DNA from: an uncultured Methanobrevibacter sp.
Lineage (GTDB): Archaea; Methanobacteriota; Methanobacteria; Methanobacteriales; Methanobacteriaceae
Assembly: GCA_946541845.1 (NCBI GenBank)
Contig: CAMNJW010000010.1
Location: 1-33,794, forward strand
DNA length: 33,794 bases
Reading direction: 5' to 3'
Positions within the stretch are counted from its first letter, which is position 1; every line of letters begins with the position of its first letter. The position numbers and the translations under genes were made by a program. Of the stretch, positions 7,109 through 15,302 are shown piece after piece. The notes below the pieces were generated by a model. That model saw nothing but the letters and a program-made list of their open reading frames with translations, was not told the DNA's origin and did no database searches.

Positions 7109-8515
7109 ATGTTTTTACAAAATATTTCTAAATTTATTTCAAACTATCGCTATGAACAAGCAACTGTAGAATCACTCACCACGGTCAAGGCTGCTTTTTT
7201 AGACTTTTTTGGAGTAACTTATCGTGGAATGGGTGAGGAAGCTTCAAAAATTGCTCTAAATACTGTTGAAGAAATATTTTCAAATAAATTCAATTCAAAT
7301 TTGAGCGCATCAGTCATCGCAACAGACTTGAAAACAGATATATTAAGCGCTGCTTTTGTAAACAGTGTTGCAGCCCATGTTCTGGAATTGGATGATGGCC
7401 ATAGGGGAGCTCAAATACATTTGGGGTCAATCATATTTCCTACAGCATTGGCAATATCCGAAGCATATGACTTGACTGGTAAGGAGTTTCTAGAAGGAGT
7501 CATAGTGGGATATGAAGTCGGCATATTGCTTGGCCAAATTGTAAATCCTGACCATAGAAACAGAGGGTTTCATACGACTGGAACTATTGGAACTTTTATC
7601 GCAGGGACTGTTGCATCAAAGCTGTTAAAACTGGATGAGGAACAAACCTTAAATGCGTTAGGCCTATGCGGAACTCAAGCCGCCGGTCTTTTGGAATCTG
7701 ACCATGGCGGATCAATGGGCAAGGTTTTGCATGCTGGAAAGGCATCTTACAATGGGATTTTGTCAGCATTCCTTGCAAGAAACGGTTTTACAGGCAGTGG
7801 AACTATCTTTGAAGGGGATGAAGGATTTTTAAATGCAATGGTGTTTGATTCAGATAAGAATATGGATGATTTTTCATTGGAAAACGTACTGAAAGACATA
7901 GGAAAGGTCAGAGTAAGAGATATTTACTTTAAAAAATATCCTTTTTGTAGGCATTTGCATTCTTCAATTGACACTGCTTTAAAGCTTAAGGCAAGCATTG
8001 GAGATGAATATGATCATATTAAAAATATCGCAGTTAAAACATATTCTGTTGCGGCGGAACATAACAACTATCGTCCTAAAAACTTGGAAGAACTAAAGCA
8101 AAGCCTGCCTTATGCAGTGGCTATTGCATTGGTGGTTGGTGAAGTAACAGTTGATGATATTAATCAATTAATTGAATATGGTCTTTTAGATAATTATTCT
8201 ACTGTGGATAAGGTAAACAGCATTAAAAACCTGGTCAATGGAATGATTCTTATTTCAGATGATAAATTAAATGAATTATATCCATCAAAAAGGCCTTCTA
8301 ACGTCATTATTAAGTTGGATGAAACTTTCAGAAGCGGTATTTTTCAAAACATCACATTGCTTCCGAAGGGTGATTTTGAAAATCCGTTGCAATTGAGAGA
8401 GTTGATTGATAAATTCAAAGGACTTAATCATGATTATGATATTAAGAATTTGACAGTCATTGATTCTCTTGAAGATTATACAATGAAGTATGTTGTTCGT
8501 AAATTAAATGAGTAG
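7109..8515 (+). CDS. MmgE/PrpD family protein
   Basis: A soluble 468-aa enzyme of the MmgE/PrpD family, which includes 2-methylcitrate dehydratase, cis-aconitate decarboxylase and iminodisuccinate epimerase. Family blocks are present in order: NSVAAHVLELDDGHRG (85-100) with IHLGSIIFPTALA following, GYEVG (134-138), GFHTTGTIGTFIAG (153-166), GKVLHAGKASYNG (204-216) and KKYPFCRHLHSSIDTA (275-290). His104, His155, Lys211 and a His in the last block fall where the active-site His/Lys residues of this family are expected. Length is normal for the family. TAGGTG precedes the ATG. It heads the five-gene set through 11668, with only 5 bases to the next gene. The exact reaction cannot be read from sequence; neighbours suggest a di- or tricarboxylate substrate. 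Confidence 0.88.
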   Translation: MFLQNISKFISNYRYEQATVESLTTVKAAFLDFFGVTYRGMGEEASKIALNTVEEIFSNKFNSNLSASVIATDLKTDILSAAFVNSVAAHVLELDDGHRGAQIHLGSIIFPTALAISEAYDLTGKEFLEGVIVGYEVGILLGQIVNPDHRNRGFHTTGTIGTFIAGTVASKLLKLDEEQTLNALGLCGTQAAGLLESDHGGSMGKVLHAGKASYNGILSAFLARNGFTGSGTIFEGDEGFLNAMVFDSDKNMDDFSLENVLKDIGKVRVRDIYFKKYPFCRHLHSSIDTALKLKASIGDEYDHIKNIAVKTYSVAAEHNNYRPKNLEELKQSLPYAVAIALVVGEVTVDDINQLIEYGLLDNYSTVDKVNSIKNLVNGMILISDDKLNELYPSKRPSNVIIKLDETFRSGIFQNITLLPKGDFENPLQLRELIDKFKGLNHDYDIKNLTVIDSLEDYTMKYVVRKLNE

Positions 8516-8520
8516 ATACT

Positions 8521-9423
8521 ATGAATGATACAAAGGAATTCCTTAAGAAAATTGGCATAAATGAAGTTTTCAAAGATTATGAATCTTCCAAGAGATTTGG
8601 CGATGGTGGTCAGTACCGTTTTGAAGTGCCGGGCATCCAATCTCCAAAAACAATGAATGCGCTTTTGAAAGAATCTATCAAACAGGATGTTTTCATTCAC
8701 AGGGTTACTCAGACCAAAGGCATCATGATGTTGACTGATGATGAAATCAGTGAAATGGTTGATTTGGCCATTGACTATGGATGCGAGTTATTTTTATCAG
8801 TGGGTCCAAGAGCAACTTACGACACTTCTGCAACAGTTCATACAAAAGAGGGCAGCAGAATAGGATATCGTTTACGAGGATATGATAATTTAGTTTATGC
8901 AATCGAAGATGTTAAAAGGGCATGCAGGTTAGGTGTAAGGGGGATCTTGCTTTATGATGAGGGATTACTTTTTGTTTTAAATAAGATGAGGCAAGACGGT
9001 GAGATTCCAGAAAATGTTCACTTCAAGTTGTCAGCTCATGCTGGGCACTCCAATCCAGCTTCTGCTAAACTTTTACAGGAACAAGGTTTAAATTCTCTAA
9101 ATCCGGTTAGAGACTTGCAAATCCCAATGATTGCAGCCATTAGGGATGCCTGTGATATGGCAATAGATTTGCACACTGAAAATCCGAAATCAACCGGAGG
9201 TTTCATTAGGCATTATGAGGTTCCTGAATTCATTAAGGTTGCAGCGCCTGTTTATCTAAAAACCGGAGGTTCCGTTGCGGCAAATCACAATTGGGATACA
9301 ACTGAAAAAGAGGCGATAGCCCGTATAAAACAGGTATTGCTAGTCAAAAGAATGATTAATACCTACTGTCCTGATGCTGTAGTTTCTCCAAAGCAATCTG
9401 ATGATTTATCTGTTCCAGAGTGA
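8521..9423 (+). CDS. U32-peptidase-like TIM-barrel protein of the carboxylate gene set
   Basis: A soluble 300-aa protein with alternating strand and helix segments typical of a TIM barrel. Recognisable parts are TKGIMMLTDDEISEMVDLAIDYG, a glycine-rich RIGYRLRGYDN turn, RLGVRGILLYDEG, then HFKLSAHAGHSNPASAKLLQ and GLNSLNPVRDLQIPMIAAI. The last two resemble the barrel end of the U32 peptidase group, where such proteins are usually placed by automated annotation. I see nothing that proves peptidase activity, and its place between carboxylate enzymes argues for a lyase or isomerase instead. It is 5 bases from the preceding gene and 4 from the next, with no promoter between. The gene is real; its function is unknown. 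Confidence 0.7.
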   Translation: MNDTKEFLKKIGINEVFKDYESSKRFGDGGQYRFEVPGIQSPKTMNALLKESIKQDVFIHRVTQTKGIMMLTDDEISEMVDLAIDYGCELFLSVGPRATYDTSATVHTKEGSRIGYRLRGYDNLVYAIEDVKRACRLGVRGILLYDEGLLFVLNKMRQDGEIPENVHFKLSAHAGHSNPASAKLLQEQGLNSLNPVRDLQIPMIAAIRDACDMAIDLHTENPKSTGGFIRHYEVPEFIKVAAPVYLKTGGSVAANHNWDTTEKEAIARIKQVLLVKRMINTYCPDAVVSPKQSDDLSVPE

Positions 9424-9427
9424 TTAT

Positions 9428-10300
9428 ATGGATATTCTAGAGGATATTTCTAAAACGATAATAGATGCATCCACTTCTCTTTCTGATGATAAGCTCAATG
9501 CATTAAAAAAGGCCATTTCCATTGAAGAAAATGAAAATTCAAGATGGGCATTGGAGCAGATTCTGGAAAATTATCTAGTGGCTCAAAAGACCAGTTTTCC
9601 CTTATGTGATGATACAGGAATTCCTCATGTAATTATTGAGATGGGCGAAAAAAGAGAAATTTCAGGTGAACTTTTAAACCAGATTCATGAAGGAATCAGA
9701 TTAGGTTTAAACAATCTTCCAGCAAGGCCCATGGCTGTTAGAGGAAATGAATTTGAGCGAATTGAACAGAGTCAGGGACTATTTGAAGAGCCTGGAATGC
9801 TTCGCCCAGCTTCTATATTGATTGACAGTGCTAATGATGAATCAACCTACAAGAGGGACATCGCACCGGACACATTAAACATTCATTTTTTACTTGAAGG
9901 AGGAGGCCCTGAAATTAGGGCAAAGACATATAGGGTTTATCATAAGAGGTCTTTTGAAAATGTGATAAATACTGCATGCGAATGGCTTGAAGATTCACTG
10001 AAAATGTTGGGATGCACTCCTTCGATTCCGGCCATAGGCATTGGAAGGACACACTATGAAGCGACATCACTTCTTTTAAAATCAATCGCTTATGGAAATT
10101 TGGACAGTCAAAACAGCTATGAGAAGCAAATTACAGATAAATTGAATGAAACTGGAATCGGACCGTTAGGATTAGGTGGTAAAACTACTGTTTTGGGAAC
10201 TTATCTTAATATCGGAAATCAAAGGGCAAGCGGTGTTAGAATAGTTTCCGTAAGACCGTCCTGTTTTGTTGAGCCGAGAGTTGCAACATTGAAATTATAA
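9428..10300 (+). CDS. Class I fumarase / tartrate dehydratase alpha-type Fe-S hydro-lyase
   Basis: A 290-aa protein matching the alpha (N-terminal) part of class I fumarases and L(+)-tartrate dehydratases, oxygen-sensitive 4Fe-4S enzymes that add or remove water from dicarboxylates. Three cysteines sit where the cluster ligands are expected: Cys60 in SFPLCDDTGIP, Cys196 in MLGCTPSIPAIGIG and Cys279 in RPSCFVEPR. GPLGLGGKTTVLG (245-257) and LEGGGPEIRA (156-165) are family blocks, the latter differing from the more usual GGGGSEN. The partner beta domain is absent from the window, so it must be encoded elsewhere or be unnecessary. I chose ATG 9428, preceded by AGTGAT; an in-frame ATT-ATG option upstream overlaps the previous gene. 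This gene may be a paralogue of the housekeeping fumarase. Confidence 0.85.
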   Translation: MDILEDISKTIIDASTSLSDDKLNALKKAISIEENENSRWALEQILENYLVAQKTSFPLCDDTGIPHVIIEMGEKREISGELLNQIHEGIRLGLNNLPARPMAVRGNEFERIEQSQGLFEEPGMLRPASILIDSANDESTYKRDIAPDTLNIHFLLEGGGPEIRAKTYRVYHKRSFENVINTACEWLEDSLKMLGCTPSIPAIGIGRTHYEATSLLLKSIAYGNLDSQNSYEKQITDKLNETGIGPLGLGGKTTVLGTYLNIGNQRASGVRIVSVRPSCFVEPRVATLKL

Positions 10301-10356
10301 ATCTTTATATATTATTTTATATTATTTTTAATTAACAAAGCAAAAGGTATTTGAAA

Positions 10357-11157
10357 ATGCAAGAAAATAATTTTAGAGTCAATCCACATTCACTAAAAAC
10401 AGCCATATCCAGAGTTGAAACAGATAAAATCGTCACTCGAGGATACAATCAAAGAGATTTGATTGAGAAAATCCGTTATAGCGATATGGTTTTTTTACTT
10501 TTGAAAGGCAGATTACCCTCTATTGAAGAGGGAAGAATATTCAATCATGTTCTTGTTTCATTTTGTGATCATGGTGTCACACCGCCAAGTACTCAAACTG
10601 CACGTTTAGTTGCATCATCAGGTTCACCGATGAATTCTGCAGTTGCAGGAGCATTACTATCCTTTGGACATAAGCATGCGGGAGCCATTGAAAAGACAAT
10701 GGAATTATATCAATCCAAGGTCAATTCATTATATCTTACTGAAGATTCAGACATTGACAATAAGCAAATTGCTCGTTTGGCTATTGAAATATACAATGAA
10801 TATGTATTAGGCAATAAAAAAGTACCTGGATTCGGACATAGATATCATAATGTTGACCCCAGGGCCGATAAACTGATGGAACTTGTCATCAAACAGGGTT
10901 TCATTGGGCCTCATATAAAATTGGCATTGGCAGTTGAAGACTTGATTTATCAAAAAAAAGGAATCAAACTTAATGTAGATGGTGCAAATGCAGCTATATT
11001 ATCTGATTTGGGGTTCACTCCTGATTTGGGTCTTGGTGTTTTCATTATAGGTAGAATTCCCGGCATAATTGCACACATCCATGAAGAGAATATGGAAGAA
11101 GAAGAATTTAGAAAATTTTGCGATTTAGATGATATAATATATAAAACAGGAAGATAA
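10357..11157 (+). CDS. Citrate synthase superfamily protein, short citryl-CoA lyase type
   Basis: A 266-aa protein of the citrate synthase fold, much shorter than true citrate synthase (about 370-430 aa) and close in size to citryl-CoA lyase-type proteins. The three catalytic positions of the superfamily look intact: His107 in FGHKHAGA, His161 in GFGHRYHNVDPRAD and Asp208 in LNVDGANAAI. GLGVFIIGRIPGIIAHIHEE closes the fold. It probably forms or cleaves the bond between an acyl-CoA and a 2-oxo acid, for example citryl-CoA to acetyl-CoA and oxaloacetate. I start it at ATG 10357 behind AAGGTAT, not TTG 10351. The 56-base gap before it is A/T-rich and could hold an internal promoter. The stop is one base from the nitroreductase start. 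Confidence 0.85.
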   Translation: MQENNFRVNPHSLKTAISRVETDKIVTRGYNQRDLIEKIRYSDMVFLLLKGRLPSIEEGRIFNHVLVSFCDHGVTPPSTQTARLVASSGSPMNSAVAGALLSFGHKHAGAIEKTMELYQSKVNSLYLTEDSDIDNKQIARLAIEIYNEYVLGNKKVPGFGHRYHNVDPRADKLMELVIKQGFIGPHIKLALAVEDLIYQKKGIKLNVDGANAAILSDLGFTPDLGLGVFIIGRIPGIIAHIHEENMEEEEFRKFCDLDDIIYKTGR

Positions 11158-11158
11158 T

Positions 11159-11668
11159 ATGGAATTTATTGATGTAATTACTGAAAGATACAGTGTTAGA
11201 GGATACTTGGATAAGGAAGTTGAAAAGGAAAAGCTCGATTATGTCCTTAAGGCTGCAACAATAGCTCCGACTGGTGTCAATGCTCAGCCTTTTAAGGTTT
11301 ATGTGATTGATACAAAAAAGTACAAGGATGAATTATCAGAAATCTATGCTGCTAAATGGTTTGTTGAAGCTCCATATGTGTTATGTGTTGTTGCTGTTAA
11401 AAATGAGGCCTGGACAAGGCCATGGGACATGAAAAACATTGCAGACATTGATGCAACAATCGTAATGGATCATATCATTCTTGCAGCGACTGATGTGGGT
11501 CTTGGAACTTGTTACATTGGAGCATTCAAGAAAAACAAGGCACATCAATTTTTAAACCTGGATGAAAACGAAGAAGCAGTTTTATTTACTCCATTAGGAT
11601 ATGGTAATGCTGAACCTAGGGAAACTCCAAGAAAAGAATTGGATGAATTTGTAGTTTATATGGATTAA
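11159..11668 (+). CDS. Nitroreductase family flavoprotein
   Basis: A 169-aa FMN-dependent oxidoreductase of the nitroreductase family. It begins with VITERYSVRGYLDKEV, the usual phosphate-binding Arg segment, followed by AATIAPTGVNAQPFKVYVID, a helix with DATIVMDHIILAATDVGLGTCYIGAF and the C-terminal LGYGNAEPRETPRKELDEFV. Length fits the compact form of the family. It starts one base after the citryl-CoA lyase-type gene and is therefore probably in the same transcript, but the family is too broad to say whether it takes part in the same pathway. Substrate unknown. Confidence 0.88.
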   Translation: MEFIDVITERYSVRGYLDKEVEKEKLDYVLKAATIAPTGVNAQPFKVYVIDTKKYKDELSEIYAAKWFVEAPYVLCVVAVKNEAWTRPWDMKNIADIDATIVMDHIILAATDVGLGTCYIGAFKKNKAHQFLNLDENEEAVLFTPLGYGNAEPRETPRKELDEFVVYMD

Positions 11669-11669
11669 A

Positions 11670-12008
11670 ATGAAACTCTATATTTTGTCTGCAGAGAATT
11701 CCAAGGAGATGGACAGGCTGTCTGAGGAATTGTCTGACAAGAAATTCAAGCTTGTAGAACAGGATGATACCTTTAGATTAATGCGAAGAAGAAGATATGG
11801 TAATGTTTTAATTCATGTGGTTTGTTTAATTATTGCATTAACCTACTTCAGCCCCTTAATCTTTGTAAATGTGATTTACTTTATGTATTCATATCTATGG
11901 GCTTCCCCACATGCATTGATTACAACTGAAAAAGTTGATGATGAGGGCAATCCATTGGAATTTAGTGACATGGATGAATTGCTGGACAAGGCCACAGCTA
12001 TTCTATAA
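11670..12008 (+). CDS. Small two-span membrane protein, unknown
   Basis: A 112-aa protein that I do not recognise. The first 45 residues are charged and cytosolic-looking, ending in a basic patch (RLMRRRRYG). Two hydrophobic segments follow (about 46-62 and 65-82), then an acidic tail (EKVDDEGNPLEFSDMDELLDKA). The basic patch suggests that both ends are cytosolic. It starts directly after the nitroreductase stop, so it probably shares its transcript, and its stop overlaps that of the convergent gene by 11 bases. It may be restricted to Methanobacteriales. Confidence 0.6.
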   Translation: MKLYILSAENSKEMDRLSEELSDKKFKLVEQDDTFRLMRRRRYGNVLIHVVCLIIALTYFSPLIFVNVIYFMYSYLWASPHALITTEKVDDEGNPLEFSDMDELLDKATAIL

Positions 12009-12327
12009 TTTCATCAACACTATATTCTTCTATTTTTCTTATTAGCAGTGGGCTTTTTGCATTTATGTATTCTGATTCTTCACCAATTTTAGCGTCAATG
12101 AACACTTTATCCACACTTGGTTCTGAAAATAATGTCACAATATCTGAAATGAATTCATCATAATCTTTTTGAACATTTTCATTGCTGAATCCTAAACGTG
12201 GAAGTTCGTTGGTCCATATGTCGTTTCCAGGTGAAAATTTTTTATCAACAATTCTTTCATTTTTTATTTCACTGTCAAGTGTCAGTGAAAAGTTTTTGTT
12301 TAAAATTATCCAAACTGCTCGTTCCAT
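11998..12327 (-). CDS. Hypothetical protein, 109 aa
   Basis: A soluble, acidic protein without a recognisable domain: MERAVWIILNKNFSLTLDSE, a basic stretch around VDKKF, then FISDIVTLFSEPSVDKVFIDAKIGEESEYINAK. No membrane span or cysteine cluster is present. The frame is open over its full length and a promoter-like A/T run precedes it in the 64-base divergent gap. The last 11 bases overlap the convergent membrane-protein gene. No function can be proposed. Confidence 0.5.
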   Translation of the reverse strand: MERAVWIILNKNFSLTLDSEIKNERIVDKKFSPGNDIWTNELPRLGFSNENVQKDYDEFISDIVTLFSEPSVDKVFIDAKIGEESEYINAKSPLLIRKIEEYSVDEIIE

Positions 12328-12391
12328 ATATACTCATTTATAATAAAATGATATAAATATTATTAAATCCAAATAAAAATTAAGTGTTATT

Positions 12392-12742
12392 ATGGCAAAT
12401 GTTAAAATGTTTAAATTGTTAGGGGTAGTATTGGCCTTAATGTTGATTGTATGGGGATTGACTCCAATCTTTAGACATGAAGCTTTAACTAATGATGTTC
12501 TTGCAACAGCAATTATATTGGTCATGATTGGTATTGCTTATCTGATAATAATGTACAATCCAGGTTGGACCAAGGCGGTTTTCTTTTTTGAAGGAATCAT
12601 AATTGCAGTCTGCGGGTATATGTTTTTGGATTATCCGTACAATTTAGAGTTGGCTATTGTTGGTCTTATCATCATTATAATAGCAATTCTTGCTTATTTA
12701 CAAAAATTACCGGCTAATATTTTGAAATGGTTTTATAGATAA
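12392..12742 (+). CDS. Small four-span membrane protein, unknown
   Basis: A 116-aa protein made almost entirely of hydrophobic helices: about residues 8-26, 37-53, 61-79 and 84-103, with short charged loops such as FRHEALTND and YNPGWTK. The C-terminus KLPANILKWFYR is basic and probably cytosolic. I recognise no named family. It stands alone, divergent from the 109-aa hypothetical gene, and is followed by a T-rich stretch typical of archaeal transcript ends before the ATP synthase promoter. Function unknown. Confidence 0.6.
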   Translation: MANVKMFKLLGVVLALMLIVWGLTPIFRHEALTNDVLATAIILVMIGIAYLIIMYNPGWTKAVFFFEGIIIAVCGYMFLDYPYNLELAIVGLIIIIIAILAYLQKLPANILKWFYR

Positions 12743-12856
12743 TCTAATTATCTTTTATTCTTTTTTTTGTTTATTTTTTTCATGTAAATTTAATATTTTA
12801 AATACTTTTTTTTATTCTTTTTTAAATTTCAGCTATTTTTAGAAATATTGAATAGT

Positions 12857-12871
12857 AAAAGATATATATAT
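12857..12871 (+). promoter_or_regulatory. TATA box of the ATP synthase operon
   Basis: AAAAGATATATATAT is the strongest TATA-like run in the 165-base gap before atpH. A start about 27 bases downstream would give a leader containing GGTGAT (12897-12902) before ATG 12908. No separate operator is visible. Confidence 0.6.
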
Positions 12872-12907
12872 TGCTCAACAAAAATAAGTGTACCATGGTG
12901 ATTAATT

Positions 12908-13222
12908 ATGGCAGAGATATCAGACGCAATCGCAATGATAAAAAAAGCTGAATCTGATGCTGAACAACTTATCGTTGATTCAAATTCACAATCAAAAGAT
13001 TTGATTGCAGAATCAAAGTTAAAAGCTGAAGAAGCTGTTTCAGAAGTTGTAATAGCTGCAGAAGAAGAAGCTAAAAATACTGTTTTTGATGCAGAAGATA
13101 AAGCTAAAAAAGAAGCGCAAACAATTGCTGAGCAATCTAAAGGCGATGTAAAAGCCTTAAAAGATAAAGCTATGGCAAATGTTGACGAAGCTGCTTCTAT
13201 TATTGTCAAAAATATTTTGTAG
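12908..13222 (+). CDS. atpH: A-type ATP synthase subunit H
   Basis: First gene of the A1Ao ATP synthase operon (also called ahaH). The 104-aa product is nearly all alpha-helix with a heptad-like pattern rich in Ala, Glu and Lys (AEEEAKNTVFDAEDKAKKEAQTIAE), as expected for the small coiled-coil stalk subunit. It pairs with subunit E to form the peripheral stalks that hold the A1 head against the membrane subunit I. Length is typical. ATG 12908 follows GGTGAT; 11 bases separate it from atpI. Low-complexity helices make the sequence call weak alone, but operon position makes it secure. Confidence 0.9.
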   Translation: MAEISDAIAMIKKAESDAEQLIVDSNSQSKDLIAESKLKAEEAVSEVVIAAEEEAKNTVFDAEDKAKKEAQTIAEQSKGDVKALKDKAMANVDEAASIIVKNIL

Positions 13223-13233
13223 TGTGAGTTTAT

Positions 13234-15237
13234 ATGTTCAAGACAGCTAGAATGCGAAAAATTAGAATTGTTACACTGGAAAAGTATGTAGCACCTACAG
13301 TGGACGCTCTCCACGAATCAGGGCTCATACAAGTCAGTGATATTTCTGAAAGCATTCAGCAAGATCCTGAATTAGCGGAATTAGTGACTCCTTCAAAAGC
13401 CACTCCTTACACTGGTAAATTATCTTCACTTCTTATGAAAACAAACGGTATATCTGAACTATTAGGAAATTCTTTATCAGAAGGCCATGGGTTAAAAGAC
13501 ACTTTAATGTCTTTTATTAGTCCAGATTTGCCTGTTCAAAAAGAAATTGAGAAGTTGGATACTCCAGCTTTTATTGAAAAAGCTGAAGATACTTTAGCAC
13601 AAGTAGAGAGTAAAACAAGTGTTATTGAAGGTAAATTAGCCGCACTCGACGCTGAAACAAGTGAACTAAAGTCTAATAAAAGTTTGGCTAAACGCTTATC
13701 TAATTTTGACATGGATTTAGCTCTTTTAAAAGATTCAAAGTACACTTCTACTACTGTTGGTAGGATTAATGCTGAATCTTCTTCAGAAATCAAAAAAGAA
13801 TTAAGTAACTTGACTGATGAATTAGAAGTATTTACTGTTCCTATGGATGATGATGACGGTGAAATCATTACTGTAGTGACATTAAAAGAATTTAGTGATG
13901 ATGTTTATTCAACACTTCGTAAATTCGACTTTGAGAAAATTGAAGTAGGAGATGTTGAAGGTACTCCTCAACACGTTATTTCAAATGCTGATTCCAGATT
14001 ACTTACCATTGAATCAGAACGTGCTTCAGTTAAATCTGAATTAAGAGCAGTCGCTGAACAATGGGACGATGAGATATTAGCTCTCAAAGAACAATTAGAA
14101 AATGAAAAAGAAAAGAACGAAATCCTTTCATCATTTGTTCAAACTAAAGATGCTTATGTCCTTGAAGCATGGGTACCTGTAAAAGATACCGAGAAAGTTG
14201 AACAATTAGTTGAAAAAAGTTCTGATGGACATTGTGCCTTTGAAACAATAGAGGTTGAAGGTACTGATGATGAAAATGTTCCTGTTTTACAACAAAATGG
14301 ATGGTATGCAAAACCTTTCGAATACCTCGTGGATATGTACTCTCCAGTACGTTACAACGCTTTAGATCCAACAATATTTGTTGCAATCACATTCCCATTC
14401 TTCTTCGGTTTCTGTTTAACCGATGCAGTTTATGGTTTAGTTGTAGCCGCAATTGGTGTTGTATTATTGAAAGGTCTTGGAAAAGTTAAAGAATCCATGC
14501 ATTCATTTGGTTGGATTTTAATCTGGTCTGGTCTGTGGGCCGTTGTACTGGGTTTAATAACCAATGGTTTTATTGGGGACTTCCCAGAAAGGATTGCTGG
14601 TTTCCGTTTACCAACTGTAATTCCTGCAGTTGAATCATTTGTACACCCTGATACTATTTTGATTATAGCTATCATCGTTGGTCTTATTTACACCAACATA
14701 GGATTCATATTAGGTGCTATTAACAACTTGAGATACGGAAATGTTAAAGATGCAATCGGTTCTCAAATTTGTTGGTTTGTTTTCGAAGCTGGTATTATCT
14801 TACTCGCTTTAGGATTTATGATGCCTGCAATCGGTATGATAGGCATGATCTTAGGTGGAATATTAATAGTTGCTACCATTGGAATGTTAGTATGGGCTAA
14901 CGGTGCATACGGTGTAATGGATATTTTCGGTTACATGGGTGACGTCTTATCCTACGCTCGTCTTTTAGCATTATGTTTAGCTACCGGTGGTATTGCTATG
15001 ACCGTTAACATTTTAGCTGAAATGTTAAACAACATGATTCCTTTCGCTGGAATTGTAATTGCAATTATTGTATTCATATTTGGTCATATTGCAAACTTCG
15101 CTTTCCAAGTATTAGGTGCATTTATTAACGCTTTACGTCTTAACTATGTAGAGTTCTTCTCACAATTCTTCATGGAAGGTAAAGGTAAATTCGAAGCTTT
15201 CAAAGCAAAAAGAACATTTACAAAAATTAAAAATTAA
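13234..15237 (+). CDS. atpI: A-type ATP synthase subunit I (a-type membrane subunit)
   Basis: The large 667-aa stator subunit. Residues 1 to about 345 are cytosolic, with long coiled coils (ESKTSVIEGKLAALDAE, LKEQLENEKEKNE) that bind the peripheral stalks. The rest has about seven to eight membrane spans forming the ion half-channels next to the K ring. DVLSYARLLALCLATGG contains the conserved Arg expected to face the ring carboxylates, and NALRLNYVEFFSQFF is the family's closing signature. ATG 13234 follows GTGAG. Length is normal. The following 65 bases before atpK are the longest gap inside the operon. Confidence 0.95.
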   Translation: MFKTARMRKIRIVTLEKYVAPTVDALHESGLIQVSDISESIQQDPELAELVTPSKATPYTGKLSSLLMKTNGISELLGNSLSEGHGLKDTLMSFISPDLPVQKEIEKLDTPAFIEKAEDTLAQVESKTSVIEGKLAALDAETSELKSNKSLAKRLSNFDMDLALLKDSKYTSTTVGRINAESSSEIKKELSNLTDELEVFTVPMDDDDGEIITVVTLKEFSDDVYSTLRKFDFEKIEVGDVEGTPQHVISNADSRLLTIESERASVKSELRAVAEQWDDEILALKEQLENEKEKNEILSSFVQTKDAYVLEAWVPVKDTEKVEQLVEKSSDGHCAFETIEVEGTDDENVPVLQQNGWYAKPFEYLVDMYSPVRYNALDPTIFVAITFPFFFGFCLTDAVYGLVVAAIGVVLLKGLGKVKESMHSFGWILIWSGLWAVVLGLITNGFIGDFPERIAGFRLPTVIPAVESFVHPDTILIIAIIVGLIYTNIGFILGAINNLRYGNVKDAIGSQICWFVFEAGIILLALGFMMPAIGMIGMILGGILIVATIGMLVWANGAYGVMDIFGYMGDVLSYARLLALCLATGGIAMTVNILAEMLNNMIPFAGIVIAIIVFIFGHIANFAFQVLGAFINALRLNYVEFFSQFFMEGKGKFEAFKAKRTFTKIKN

Positions 15238-15302
15238 AAATTTTTCATTTATATCTTAAATAAAATTTATAAAATCAATATTATTTCAAAGGTGAATTAA
15301 AT
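15238..15302 (+). promoter_or_regulatory. Non-coding gap before atpK with possible internal promoter
   Basis: This 65-base A/T-rich gap is unusual in an operon whose later genes mostly overlap or nearly touch. It includes AAAATTTATAAAAT, which resembles a TATA box, and ends in AAAGGTGAAT as ribosome binding site. It could add transcripts for the highly expressed ring subunit or be an RNA-processing site. Neither is proven. Confidence 0.35.

Noticed and set aside
12829-13314. Minus-strand open frame opposite atpH
   Set aside because: Ser/Ala-rich shadow of the Glu/Ala-rich coiled-coil gene on the other strand; no start signal.
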